64,000 nt of DNA from Vibrio albus (GTDB lineage: Bacteria; Pseudomonadota; Gammaproteobacteria; Enterobacterales; Vibrionaceae), in the NCBI RefSeq assembly GCF_003144035.1, contig NZ_QFWT01000003.1, forward strand, positions 248,001 through 312,000. The letters run 5' to 3'. Of this stretch, positions 54,067 through 64,000 are shown piece by piece. The translations under genes were made by a program, and so were the position numbers. Position 1 is the stretch's first letter; each line of letters begins with the position of its first letter. Below the pieces are notes generated by a model. That model was given only the letters and a program-made list of their open reading frames with translations, was not told the DNA's origin and did no database searches.

Positions 54067-55200
54067 ATGATCAAGTCCTTTCAATGGAATGAATACTTTG
54101 AAACTGGTATTGAAGATGTTGACAGTCAACATTTGATATTAGTTGAGCTGTTAAATGAATGTGGTGCTTTAGTCGCAGAAAATAATGTGACGGTTGAAGC
54201 GCTGAACCAAGCTATTAAAAAGCTCTCAGATTACACGATATACCACTTTAAAGAAGAAGAAACATTGATGCGCAGTGTTGGTATTGATAATCAGCACTTT
54301 ATAGCCCACCGGTTCCTGCATAAGAAATTTATTCAAGATATTCATGACTTTTCAAAAGTTGTGTTGGTTGAAGGAACGGAAGAGCGTTTTGTTAGGCAAC
54401 TTTTTGAGTATCTGGTTCAATGGTTGGTTTACCATATTCTTGGTAGTGATCAGAATATGGCCAGACAACTCGAAGCGATTCGAAACGGCGAACATCCGCA
54501 GCAGGTTTATGAAAGAGAAGAGCGTGAACATAAAGAATCTGTCGGCCCACTTCTTCATGCACTGCAAACCATGTTTGAGCAGGTATCTGACCGAAATAAA
54601 GAGTTAATGCTGCTCAATCAGTCTCTGGAAGAGAAAGTAGAAGAAAGAACCCGACAACTTATGGCCGCTAATAAAAAACTTGAGCTTCTTTCTTATACTG
54701 ACACCTTAACTCGCCTGCCTAATCGTCGGTATGGGCTGAACAAACTGGATAAAGAGTGGGAAACGTCGGTCTCAGATGATAAGCCTCTTTTATGTATGCT
54801 TATCGATATCGATAACTTCAAACTGGTAAACGATAACGGTGGGCATGCCATGGGCGATGAAGTTCTGGCCGATGTTGCTGAGAAGTTAAGTCAGAACCTG
54901 AGAAAAGAGGACACAATATGCCGTCTCGGTGGGGATGAATTCCTGGCGATTTGTCCTGGTCTTACTTTCGAAGATGCCATGAATCTGGCCAGCCGAATTC
55001 TCGTTCATATCAGAGCGATCAGAAAGCAGTGTGGTGAGTATTGCTGGACGGGAAGTCTCAGTATTGGTGTTGCTGAACGTAATGAAGGAATGAATCATAG
55101 CAGGGAGTTGATTAAAGAAGCAGACAAAGCGGTATATAAAGCAAAAAATTCTGGTCGGAATCAGGTTTGTCATTTGTTAGATAAAGTGACTGTGAGCTGA
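54067..55200 (+). CDS. Hemerythrin-GGDEF diguanylate cyclase
   Basis: 377 residues. N-terminal bacteriohemerythrin domain (about 5-140): candidate ligands of a non-haem di-iron site are His22, His60 and Glu64 (HFKEEE), three spaced His77/His81/His85, and His123-x4-Asp128 (VYHILGSD). A coiled coil (about 165-205) links it to a GGDEF domain (about 205-370) with active site GGDEF at 288-292 and the inhibitory RxxD site at 279-282. It is the same architecture as Vibrio cholerae Bhr-DGC, whose activity depends on the iron oxidation state. It would couple oxygen or redox to c-di-GMP. Stands alone between rplT and pheS. Confidence 0.92.
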   Translation: MIKSFQWNEYFETGIEDVDSQHLILVELLNECGALVAENNVTVEALNQAIKKLSDYTIYHFKEEETLMRSVGIDNQHFIAHRFLHKKFIQDIHDFSKVVLVEGTEERFVRQLFEYLVQWLVYHILGSDQNMARQLEAIRNGEHPQQVYEREEREHKESVGPLLHALQTMFEQVSDRNKELMLLNQSLEEKVEERTRQLMAANKKLELLSYTDTLTRLPNRRYGLNKLDKEWETSVSDDKPLLCMLIDIDNFKLVNDNGGHAMGDEVLADVAEKLSQNLRKEDTICRLGGDEFLAICPGLTFEDAMNLASRILVHIRAIRKQCGEYCWTGSLSIGVAERNEGMNHSRELIKEADKAVYKAKNSGRNQVCHLLDKVTVS

Positions 55201-56505
<1,305 letters not shown>

Positions 56506-56522
56506 TTCAGGGGTAAGTCAAA

Positions 56523-58910
56523 ATGAAATTCAGCGAATCATGGCTGCGTGAGTGGGTTAATCCTGAGATTACGACTGACGAGCTAACACATCAAATTACA
56601 ATGGCTGGCCTTGAGGTAGATGATGTTCTGCCAGTTGCCGGCGAATTCAACGGCGTAAAAGTCGGCCAGGTTGTCGAATGCGGCCAGCATCCGGATGCGG
56701 ATAAACTGCGTGTCACCAAAGTAGACGTGGGTGAAGAAGATCTTCTGGACATCGTTTGTGGTGCACCAAACTGCCGTCAGGGGCTGAAAGTTGCAGTTGC
56801 AACGGTTGGTGCTGTACTGCCGGGCGATTTTAAAATCAAGAAAGCGAAACTACGTGGTCAGCCTTCTTTCGGTATGCTTTGTTCATTTACTGAACTGGGT
56901 ATCGACGTAGAGTCTGACGGTATCATGGAATTGCCACAAGACGCCGTTATCGGTACCGATTTCCGTGAATTCCTTGGCCTTAACGATGTTACGGTAGATG
57001 TTGACCTGACCGCGAACCGCGCAGACTGTTTCAGTATCCGTGGTTTGGCTCGTGAAGTTGGTGTTCTGAACCGTGAAGATGTGACTGAGCCAGCGGTTGA
57101 AACGGTTGCTCCTGCGATTGATGACAAAATATCAATTGAAGTTAAAGCGCCAGCTGCCTGCCCTCGCTACCTTGGTCGTGTGGTTAAAAACGTTAATGTT
57201 GCTGCGGACACACCAATCTGGATGCAGGAAAAACTGCGTCGTTGCGGTATTCGTTCTATCGACCCGATTGTTGATATCACTAACTATGTTCTGCTTGAGC
57301 AGGGTCAGCCAATGCACGCATTTGATCTGGCTAAACTGGAAGGTGGTATCGTAGTTCGTATGGCAGAGCAGGGCGAAAAACTGACTCTTCTGGATGGTAC
57401 CGAAGCTGAACTGAATGCTGATACTCTGGTGGTAGCTGACCACAATAAAGCACTGGCACTGGCTGGTATCTTTGGTGGTGAAGGTTCTGGTGTGAATTCT
57501 GAAACCAAAGACGTACTGCTTGAGTGCGCATTCTTTGCTCCTGATTATATCCGTGGTCGTGCACGTAACTATGGTCTGCATACCGACTCATCTATGCGTT
57601 ACGAACGTGGTGTGGACTATGCTCTGCAGTACAGCGCAATGGAGCGAGCGACTCAGCTATTAGTTGATATCTGTGGCGGTGAGGTTGCTCCTGTTGTGGC
57701 TGTAGAGTCGGAAACTGATCTGCCTAAGCCAAATACAGTAACACTACGCCGTACTAAGCTGGATGACCTGTTGGGTCACCCTATCTCATCAGAAGATGTG
57801 GTCGAAATCCTGTCACGCCTGGGTCTGACGGTAGAAGCGACAGCAGAAGGCTGGACAGCAACGGCTCCGACATGGCGTTTCGATATCGCTATTGAACAGG
57901 ATCTGATTGAGGAAATCGGTCGTATTTATGGTTACGACAATATCCCTAATCAGGCACCAAAAGCTGCTCTGAAAATGAACGAGTACAAAGAAGCGGATCA
58001 GCCGATGAAGCGGGTTCGTGATCTGCTGGTTGACCGTGGTTACCACGAAGCGATTACCTATAGCTTTGTTGAACCTGAACAGCAGAAACTGATTGTGCCA
58101 GATGTGGAACCTTTAATGCTTCCATTCCCGATTTCAGCCGAAATGTCAGCGATGCGTCTTGGCCTGATTCAGGGACTACTGAATACTGTAGTGCATAACC
58201 AAAAACGTCAGCAGCCACGTGTTCGCCTGTTTGAACAGGGTCTGCGCTTTATTCCTGATGACGCTGCGGAAAACGGTATGCGTCAGGAGAAGATGCTGGC
58301 TGGTGTTATTGCAGGTACGCGTAGTGAAGAACACTGGGATATTGAATCTAATACTGTTGATTTCTTCGACCTGAAAGGTGATTTGGAAGCTATCCTTGAA
58401 CTGACTGCAAATCAAAAAGCTTATAGCTTTAAAGCTGTTAAGCACCCAGCACTGCACCCAGGTCAGTCTGCGGCGATTGTCGTTGATGGAAAAGAGGTTG
58501 GTGTCATCGGCACGGTTCACCCTGAACTAGAGCGTAAATTTGGCTTGAATGGCCGTACGGTAGTGTTTGAAATCGAATGGTCTGCTATTAACACACGTGT
58601 TCTTCCTGAAGCGGTTGCAGTATCTAAGTTCCCGGCAAACCGTCGTGATATTGCGGTTGTGGTGAACGATAACGTTGCATCTGGTGATATTATCAACACC
58701 TGCCTGGCTGTGGGCGGCGAGTTCCTGACAGATGCCAAGTTGTTCGATGTGTATAAAGGCCAGGGTGTCGAAGAAGGGAAGAAGAGTCTGGCGATTGCTC
58801 TGACCCTTCAGTCTATTGAACGTACACTGGAAGATGCCGATATCGCAGGTGCGGTTGATGCTATTGTGGCGGCAGTATCTGAGAAGTTTGATGCAACATT
58901 GCGTGACTAA
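56523..58910 (+). CDS. pheT: Phenylalanyl-tRNA synthetase beta subunit
   Basis: 795 residues, standard length. EMAP-like tRNA-binding domain (about 40-150; [23 protein letters not shown] in parts), B3/B4 editing domain (about 215-390; [20 protein letters not shown] in parts), B5 domain, a catalytic-like core without active site, and the FDX-ACB anticodon-binding end ([16 protein letters not shown]). It removes mischarged Tyr. In most gammaproteobacteria ihfA follows; here glgC intervenes on the other strand. Confidence 0.97.
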   Translation: MKFSESWLREWVNPEITTDELTHQITMAGLEVDDVLPVAGEFNGVKVGQVVECGQHPDADKLRVTKVDVGEEDLLDIVCGAPNCRQGLKVAVATVGAVLPGDFKIKKAKLRGQPSFGMLCSFTELGIDVESDGIMELPQDAVIGTDFREFLGLNDVTVDVDLTANRADCFSIRGLAREVGVLNREDVTEPAVETVAPAIDDKISIEVKAPAACPRYLGRVVKNVNVAADTPIWMQEKLRRCGIRSIDPIVDITNYVLLEQGQPMHAFDLAKLEGGIVVRMAEQGEKLTLLDGTEAELNADTLVVADHNKALALAGIFGGEGSGVNSETKDVLLECAFFAPDYIRGRARNYGLHTDSSMRYERGVDYALQYSAMERATQLLVDICGGEVAPVVAVESETDLPKPNTVTLRRTKLDDLLGHPISSEDVVEILSRLGLTVEATAEGWTATAPTWRFDIAIEQDLIEEIGRIYGYDNIPNQAPKAALKMNEYKEADQPMKRVRDLLVDRGYHEAITYSFVEPEQQKLIVPDVEPLMLPFPISAEMSAMRLGLIQGLLNTVVHNQKRQQPRVRLFEQGLRFIPDDAAENGMRQEKMLAGVIAGTRSEEHWDIESNTVDFFDLKGDLEAILELTANQKAYSFKAVKHPALHPGQSAAIVVDGKEVGVIGTVHPELERKFGLNGRTVVFEIEWSAINTRVLPEAVAVSKFPANRRDIAVVVNDNVASGDIINTCLAVGGEFLTDAKLFDVYKGQGVEEGKKSLAIALTLQSIERTLEDADIAGAVDAIVAAVSEKFDATLRD

Positions 58911-58935
58911 GTTTCTTTGATATTACAAACGTAAA

Positions 58936-58964
58936 AAAATGCCTCGCTTTTGCGAGGCATTTTC
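58936..58964. terminator. Bidirectional terminator between pheT and glgC
   Basis: AAAATGCCTCGC-TTTT-GCGAGGCATTTT, with T residues on both sides. Convergent genes. Confidence 0.92.
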
Positions 58965-58984
58965 ACATTTATGATAGCGATAAA

Positions 58985-60238
58985 TTACCGAAACATATCT
59001 TCTGTTACCAGAACAATACCATTGGGTGATACTGTGTACTTTTGCGCATCTTCTTCCGGATTCTCTCCAATGACAGTGCCGTCAGGAATGTAACACCCTT
59101 CACCCACGATGACCCTCGTCAGACGGCAATTTCGTCCAACCTGAGAATGAGGCAGCAGGATAGAGTCATTAACTTGGGCATAACTGTGCACACGAACACC
59201 TTCGGAAATCATTGAGCGTTCGACAGCCGCACCGGAGACAATTACACCACCGGAAACCACGGAGTCCACCGCATAACCACGGCGTCCCTCGTCGTTAAAC
59301 ACGAACTTAGCTCCTGGGCCCTGATACGCGTTGGTAATAATTGGCCAGTTATGAGAGTACAGGTCTAGCTCTGGATCTGGTGATAAAAGATCCATAGTCG
59401 CAGCATAGTATTCATCTAAGTTACCAACATCACGCCAGTAAGCCGTACGGCCAGGGTGACCATTTTCTGTAAATACATAACCACAGACTTTATGGCGACC
59501 AAGCAACCCAGGAATGATATTGTGGCCGAAGTCATGGTTGTAATCCGGGTCTTCTAGTGCCGCAACCAATTCATCATTAAGAATATCAGTGTTAAAAATA
59601 TAAATACCCATAGAAACCAGTGCCTTGGATGGGTCGCTAGGGTCAGGCATTGGGGTTTCAGGTTTCTCTACGAAGGTTTTTATCTCACCAGAAGTATCAA
59701 GCCCCATCACACCGAAAGAAGAGGCTTCTTCGATTGGTTTATGGATACAGGCGACAGTAACTGCAGAGTTAGTTTCTACGTGGAAGTTCAGCATACGGGA
59801 GTAGTCCATTTTATAGATATGGTCACCACCCAGAATAAGAACTCGCGATGTTTTTTGACGCTTAATCAGGTCGAGGTTCTGATAGACCGCATCAGCAGTA
59901 CCACGATACCATGCTTCCCCGGTTCGTTGTTGAGCCGGAATAATTTGGACACCTTCACCCATGGCAGGAGACAGAATTTGCCAGCCTTCCTGAAGGTGTT
60001 CAATCAAATCCTGAGCCATGTACTGAGTTAATACACCAACGCGTCGTATACCAGAGTTGATACAGTTAGAAAGAGTGAAATCGATAATACGGAACTTACC
60101 ACCAAAGGAGACAGCAGGTTTCGCATTTTGGCTTGTGAGTTGTTTTAGTCGTGTTCCTTTACCTCCCGCGAGAATCAGAGCACTTGTATCTCTTAGCAGT
60201 TGATTGGTATCAGCATGCGAATAATTGTTATTTGACAT
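58985..60238 (-). CDS. glgC: Glucose-1-phosphate adenylyltransferase
   Basis: First committed step of glycogen synthesis: ATP + glucose-1-phosphate to ADP-glucose. 417 residues. N-terminal nucleotidyltransferase domain ([43 protein letters not shown] near the sugar site) and a C-terminal left-handed beta-helix (about 295-417) with [20 protein letters not shown] (in parts). It is not with other glg genes; vibrios have a second copy elsewhere, so this may be one of two isoenzymes. Upstream lies a long AT-rich region with a palindrome. Confidence 0.95.
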   Translation of the reverse strand: MSNNNYSHADTNQLLRDTSALILAGGKGTRLKQLTSQNAKPAVSFGGKFRIIDFTLSNCINSGIRRVGVLTQYMAQDLIEHLQEGWQILSPAMGEGVQIIPAQQRTGEAWYRGTADAVYQNLDLIKRQKTSRVLILGGDHIYKMDYSRMLNFHVETNSAVTVACIHKPIEEASSFGVMGLDTSGEIKTFVEKPETPMPDPSDPSKALVSMGIYIFNTDILNDELVAALEDPDYNHDFGHNIIPGLLGRHKVCGYVFTENGHPGRTAYWRDVGNLDEYYAATMDLLSPDPELDLYSHNWPIITNAYQGPGAKFVFNDEGRRGYAVDSVVSGGVIVSGAAVERSMISEGVRVHSYAQVNDSILLPHSQVGRNCRLTRVIVGEGCYIPDGTVIGENPEEDAQKYTVSPNGIVLVTEDMFR

Positions 60239-60316
60239 AACGAAAAGCCTTTAAAATAAATTGTAATAATGATGTGACGCTGTAGTTGTATTGCTTACGG
60301 GGACAACCACCACGAC

Positions 60317-60330
60317 AGTAATAAATTACT
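60317..60330. promoter_or_regulatory. Palindrome upstream of glgC
   Basis: AGTAAT-AA-ATTACT is a perfect 14-bp palindrome, 79 bp before the glgC start. Similar in half-site (GTAAT/ATTAC) to HexR sites but with a spacer two bases long instead of three. Confidence 0.35.
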
Positions 60331-60603
60331 ATGATATTCAACTCGTAATTGTCGGATAGCTCACTGTTTCAAAAGTTAACACATTTAGTTTACATTTTTT
60401 TAATGGTTGGTGATAAAAATGTGAACTAGATACGATTTTAGATGCTTATGCATCAATATTTGAGCTCAATGGTCTAAATTTTTTTTAATCCAACCGTATG
60501 AAATAACAGGAAAATATTTTTCAAGGGAATTTATTTTACGCTCGAAATATTATATCGAATATATCGGTAATTTGGTTTAATATTGCGAGTTTATTGCGGT
60601 GAT

Positions 60604-60618
60604 TGTAATTAAATTCTG
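60604..60618. promoter_or_regulatory. Partial HexR-like operator
   Basis: TGTAATTAAATTCTG has a full left half and spacer of the HexR motif, and only the last three bases of the right half differ. It lies 366 bp from glgC and 199 bp before ihfA. Tentative. Confidence 0.3.
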
Positions 60619-60816
60619 GATTGTCAAGTGAGGATATCGCTGGTTTTTGGAAAAAATACGTTTTTCTGAAAATTTTTGAAATAAAAAAATGGCGAAAATC
60701 ATAAGGTTGGCATACACTTTCTCATGAAACAGCCGGTATCTCGTTGTCGGCTAAGCAAAAATGCTTTGGCGCTACAGAATGTAGCAATGTTTAACACAGC
60801 TTTGAGGGAAGTTTTT

Positions 60817-61113
60817 ATGGCGCTCACAAAGGCCGATTTGGCTGAGAACCTGTTTGAAAAACTCGGATTTAGTAAACGGGATGCCAAAGAGACGGTTGAG
60901 GTGTTCTTCGAAGAGATTCGTAAGGCTCTTGAAAATGGCGAGCAAGTAAAACTGTCTGGATTTGGTAACTTCGATCTTCGGGACAAAAGTGAACGACCAG
61001 GTCGGAACCCAAAAACTGGTGAAGACATTCCAATTACTGCTCGACGCGTAGTAACGTTTCGTCCGGGGCAGAAGTTAAAAGCTCGGGTTGAGAGTATTAG
61101 AGTCGAAAAATAG
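60817..61113 (+). CDS. ihfA: Integration host factor alpha subunit
   Basis: 98 residues (E. coli IhfA 99) from ATG 60817; GAGGGAAG lies upstream. DNA-bending HU/IHF fold: [20 protein letters not shown] at the N-terminus, then [21 protein letters not shown] (in parts) with the intercalating proline arm. It bends DNA at IHF sites and is also known to auto-regulate. In E. coli it follows pheT in one operon; here it has its own promoter because glgC is between. Confidence 0.97.
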   Translation: MALTKADLAENLFEKLGFSKRDAKETVEVFFEEIRKALENGEQVKLSGFGNFDLRDKSERPGRNPKTGEDIPITARRVVTFRPGQKLKARVESIRVEK

Positions 61114-61141
61114 AATCGCTTGGCCGGTTACCGATAATGAA

Positions 61142-61190
61142 AGACCACGTATAATAAAGTTATACGTGGTCTATTAGAATTTTGTTATAA
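61142..61190. terminator. Hairpin between ihfA and metC
   Basis: AGACCACGTATAA-TAAAG-TTATACGTGGTCT is a 13-bp perfect stem; a moderate T content follows on the + strand (TATTAGAATTTTGTT). Probably serves both convergent genes. Confidence 0.7.
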
Positions 61191-61206
61191 AAATCACTTA
61201 AAATCT

Positions 61207-62394
61207 TTATTTACAAGCTTCATTGTATCTTTCGAACGCGGCTTTTAGATCAGCGATTAAGTCTTCGACATTTTCCAACCCGATATGAACTCTGAATAGA
61301 GTACCGGTAAAACCGGGATTAGCTACGGTTCTTAGCTGCTTAAATGATTCCGGTTCGTTAGCAAGAACAAGGCTTTCGAATCCTCCCCAGGAATACCCCA
61401 TCGCAAAATGCTGCATGCCATCAAGGAAAGCGGTGGTTGCTGCCGGATTGCTGCCTTTAATGACAAATGAAAACAACCCATTACATCCGGAAAAGTCTCT
61501 TTCATAGAATTCATGTCCCGGGCAGGATGCTAGGGCAGGGTGTCTGACAAAATCGACTTCTGGTTGCTCTTCCAGCCATTTTGCGACTTTAATACTGCTT
61601 TCCTGGTGTTGTTTCAGGCGCACATCCAATGTTCTCAGACCCCGCAAACCCAGATAGGCATCATCTGGGGAGATACATTGCCCAAGCAGGTAGCTTTCTT
61701 CCCTTAACTGGTCCCAGTGCTTTTCGTTTGCAACCGCGGTACCTAACATCACATCGGAGTGGCCGACAATATATTTTGTTGCGGCCTGTACGGATATATC
61801 CACGCCATAATCAAAGGGTGAAAAGTTAACACCAGCACCCCATGTATTATCGATAACGACCACAATATCATGCTGATGAGCAATATCCGTTAATTTAGGA
61901 ACATCCTGGACTTCCATGGTGATTGAACCTGGTGACTCCAGAAACAACACTTTTGTATTGGGTTGAATCAGAGATTCCAGATCGTCTCCTATCATTGGGT
62001 CATAATAGGTGGTTTCTACCCCGTATCTCTTCAATGTGTTGTTACAAAAGTCTCGGGTTGGTTCGTAGCAGGTGTCTACCATCAAAACATGATCACCTGT
62101 CTTGAGAAACGCAAGTAAAGTACTGGCAATAGCTGCTGTGCCGCATGGGTATAGGGCGCAGCCTGCTCCACCTTCAACTTCAGCCATCGCTTCCTGAAAG
62201 GCAAAGTGAGTATTGGTTCCACGGCGTCCGTAGAACAGTGTTTTATTCATGCGGTTTTGTGTTGCTTTACGCTTTTCTTCGACAGAATTGAATGTGATGG
62301 TCGAAGCTCTCTGAACCGGCGGGTTTACAGCGCCATTTGTCCATTTTTTATTTCTTCCCGCTGAAACCAGCTGAGTTTGTCTTTTTTCTGACAT
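61207..62394 (-). CDS. metC: Cystathionine beta-lyase
   Basis: PLP enzyme of methionine synthesis that splits cystathionine to homocysteine, pyruvate and ammonia. 395 residues, MetC length. YGRRGTNTHFAF, YPCGTAAIAS, DNTWGAG and the Schiff-base Lys207 in AATKYIVGHSD are the family landmarks; MGYSWGGFESL (Tyr-Ser-Trp-Gly-Gly-Phe-Glu-Ser) is typical of MetC rather than MetB. Upstream, no clear MetJ box (AGACGTCT repeats) was seen in the 79 bp before clsA. Confidence 0.93.
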   Translation of the reverse strand: MSEKRQTQLVSAGRNKKWTNGAVNPPVQRASTITFNSVEEKRKATQNRMNKTLFYGRRGTNTHFAFQEAMAEVEGGAGCALYPCGTAAIASTLLAFLKTGDHVLMVDTCYEPTRDFCNNTLKRYGVETTYYDPMIGDDLESLIQPNTKVLFLESPGSITMEVQDVPKLTDIAHQHDIVVVIDNTWGAGVNFSPFDYGVDISVQAATKYIVGHSDVMLGTAVANEKHWDQLREESYLLGQCISPDDAYLGLRGLRTLDVRLKQHQESSIKVAKWLEEQPEVDFVRHPALASCPGHEFYERDFSGCNGLFSFVIKGSNPAATTAFLDGMQHFAMGYSWGGFESLVLANEPESFKQLRTVANPGFTGTLFRVHIGLENVEDLIADLKAAFERYNEACK

Positions 62395-62473
62395 GACTTT
62401 CCTTTAAATATGATGTTGCTGTATATCGTATGAGAATCTGCGTGTGTCTCTGCATGGTCGTGTGCTTGTGCCG

Positions 62474-63925
62474 TCATAGCAAAGGCCCAAACAGAGAAAA
62501 GATACGTTCCTGAAAGCGGTGTAACATGGTGCGCCTCTTCCAGCTTTCCTGATCTATTTTTAATGCTTGCTCAATATAAGATTGCTGCATTTTGTAGAGA
62601 TCCTGAGTAAATGTGCCATCATCAACTGCGAGTGTTACTTCAAAATTCAGCCATAAACTGCGCATGTCCAGGTTGACAGTACCGACCATACAATAACTTT
62701 GATCGATCACCACGGATTTTGTATGTAACAATCCTCCGGTAAACTCATAGATATCTACACCAGATTCCAGTAACACTGAATAATATGATCTTGACGCCCA
62801 CTGTACCATCAATGAATCATTCTTATGAGGAATAACTAATTCCACTTTGACTCCTCTCTGGGCCGTCATTTTTATGGCTTCCAGAAGTTCTTCACTGGGA
62901 ACAAAGTATGGAGTGGTAATTCTCACCGAACTTTCAGCTTGATTGATAGCAAGCAGCAGAGTCTGTTGGATAAGGTTTTCAGGCATGCCCGGCCCGGAAG
63001 GAATCACCTGGATTGGCAGGCATGGATTGGTATCAATCAGACAGGCTGGCAGGCTCGGGAATACTCTGTCCCCGGTTTCAACTTCCCAGTCCCAGGAGTG
63101 AATTGCAGAAAGGACGTTAACGGTTGGCCCCGTAATGCGTACTATGACATCGACCCATTTACCGACGCCGGCTTCCTGCTTGAAAAAAGAGGGGTCGACC
63201 ATATTCATTGATCCGGTATAGGCCACTTTATCGTCTATGGTGATGATTTTCCTGTGTTGCCTGATATCCAGCCGACGGAAAAACATCCTTAGCGGTGTGA
63301 CTCGCAAAGCTTCGACGACGTCGATGCCCGCATGTTGAAACATTCCCACCCAATGGCTGTTAAAAAAACGGGAACTGCCGGCTGAATCCAAGAGAATTTT
63401 CACATCAACGCCGCGTTTGGCTGCCTTTATTAGTGCTGCTGCCACTGCATCCGCAAGCCCCCCTTGGTACCAGATGTAGAACTCCATACGAATATGAGAT
63501 TCAGCATTTTGGATATCCTGGATAATACTACGCAGGATCTGATCCGGTTCATTTTGCAGAGAGAGCGTATTTCCACACAGTGCTGGTATTCCCATCCTGT
63601 TGGTGCACAGATTGTCGATTTTTTTTATGGGTGCACTCATCAATGCAGGAATATGAGCCTGACAGCTGTATAGATCCCGGAACCAGGTCTGATAAAAGCT
63701 GAACATTTTTTCGGCACGCTCTGCGCGCTTTCTGCCGAGGTTAAGCTCACCGATCAGTACATAAAAAATAACACCGATAACCGGCAGAATATAAATGATC
63801 ATCAGCCAGGCGAGAGAGACGCTGACGGAGCGTGGCTTCATTACGACTCTGATGGTCACGCCTGCGACTAATATCCAGTACGTAAATACGCCGATAAGTG
63901 TAATGATGTGATAAAACTTTTCCAT
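62474..63925 (-). CDS. clsA: Cardiolipin synthase ClsA-like
   Basis: Makes cardiolipin from two phosphatidylglycerols in the inner membrane. 483 residues (E. coli ClsA 486). Two N-terminal membrane helices (about 5-25 and 38-58), then two phospholipase D catalytic motifs: HRKIITIDDKVAYTGSMN and HTKSVVIDQSYCMVGTVNLDMRS (in parts), each HxKx4D. RKRAERAEKMF after the helices fits ClsA. It lies upstream of metC on the same strand with 79 bp between. Its own upstream region is cut by the window end. Confidence 0.95.
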   Translation of the reverse strand: MEKFYHIITLIGVFTYWILVAGVTIRVVMKPRSVSVSLAWLMIIYILPVIGVIFYVLIGELNLGRKRAERAEKMFSFYQTWFRDLYSCQAHIPALMSAPIKKIDNLCTNRMGIPALCGNTLSLQNEPDQILRSIIQDIQNAESHIRMEFYIWYQGGLADAVAAALIKAAKRGVDVKILLDSAGSSRFFNSHWVGMFQHAGIDVVEALRVTPLRMFFRRLDIRQHRKIITIDDKVAYTGSMNMVDPSFFKQEAGVGKWVDVIVRITGPTVNVLSAIHSWDWEVETGDRVFPSLPACLIDTNPCLPIQVIPSGPGMPENLIQQTLLLAINQAESSVRITTPYFVPSEELLEAIKMTAQRGVKVELVIPHKNDSLMVQWASRSYYSVLLESGVDIYEFTGGLLHTKSVVIDQSYCMVGTVNLDMRSLWLNFEVTLAVDDGTFTQDLYKMQQSYIEQALKIDQESWKRRTMLHRFQERIFSLFGPLL

Positions 63926-64000
63926 GGAGTCCAGGCTAATAGTCCCGTTTACCTTATTAACTTGATAATACTACCTTTTTGTAACTTTTTCCGGAGTTGT

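Larger units (their letters stand above)
60239..60816. other. AT-rich intergenic region between glgC and ihfA
   Basis: 578 bp, the largest gap in the window, AT-rich. It holds the palindrome AGTAATAAATTACT (60317-60330) near the glgC promoter side and TGTAATTAAATTCTG (60604-60618), which agrees with 12 of 15 positions of the reported HexR motif TGTAATTAAATTACA. No gene is credible: the ATG frame from 60724 runs into ihfA but lacks homology before 60817. Promoters of glgC and ihfA must lie here. Confidence 0.6.

Noticed and set aside
60700..60725. Sigma-54 promoter before ihfA
   Set aside because: TTGGCATACACTTTCT keeps the -24 GG but lacks the -12 GC at the right place.
62395..62473. MetJ operator upstream of metC
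   Set aside because: No tandem AGACGTCT-like repeats in the short gap.

Overview
The window is a chromosomal segment of a marine gammaproteobacterium, almost certainly a member of the Vibrionaceae. The signs are a TfoX-type competence regulator, a PLP-dependent aspartate decarboxylase of the PanP type, the long form of PurC, HexR, families seen mainly in vibrios and relatives (DUF3334, DUF3392, DUF3581), a hemerythrin-GGDEF protein beside the thrS-infC-rpmI-rplT and pheST clusters, and codon and base composition of about 45% GC. No IS element, prophage, integron array, CRISPR, rRNA or tRNA gene was recognised; this is mostly core genome.

Layout. 1-7.6 kb: the 3' part of fadE, then fabV, the ybjL transporter with grxA, a divergent iron-ADH family protein and hexR. 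7.8-12.6 kb: panP, the lysine exporter lysO, an HDOD signalling protein and tfoX with a long leader. 12.8-18.5 kb: a five-gene peptide-type ABC importer operon. 18.5-23.2 kb: an outer-membrane barrel protein, a translationally coupled histidine kinase/response regulator pair and a DUF945 protein. 23.4-32.4 kb: serC; trxB-cydD-cydC; a split, B12-dependent ribonucleotide reductase (nrdJa-nrdJb). 32.5-40.5 kb: an SLC13 carrier, sanA, small proteins, purC behind a PurR box, sulA behind a LexA box, a SEL1-repeat/J-domain membrane protein, a DUF2786 protein and a DUF3334 protein that carries the CheC/CheX phosphatase motif. 40.8-50.5 kb: the large FAD/Fe-S dehydrogenase ydiJ, a PEMT/ICMT-like methyltransferase, a DUF3581 protein and a ybhGFSR-type ABC efflux operon. 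50.7-61.1 kb: thrS-infC-rpmI-rplT with translational control signals, the hemerythrin-diguanylate cyclase, pheS-pheT, glgC on the opposite strand, and ihfA. 61.2-63.9 kb: metC and clsA.

Functional links. TrxB, GrxA and CydDC (thiol export and cytochrome bd assembly) handle thiol redox, and the class II reductase allows dNTP synthesis independent of oxygen. HexR, GlgC, YdiJ and FadE touch central carbon flow. Several signalling parts (HDOD protein, kinase/regulator pair, DUF3334 protein, hemerythrin-GGDEF) suggest environmental and oxygen sensing, but no direct partnership between them is proven by the sequence.

The most notable observations are: a thrS leader hairpin whose seven-base loop copies a tRNA-Thr(GGU) anticodon loop; an AUU start codon for infC; the exact CheC/CheX phosphatase motif in the DUF3334 protein; an iron-ADH family protein that has lost half of its metal ligands; a kinase with a pseudo-receiver paired to an intact receiver; a heptamer tandem repeat next to trxB; and a pair of near-identical CRP-like sites in two divergent intergenic regions.
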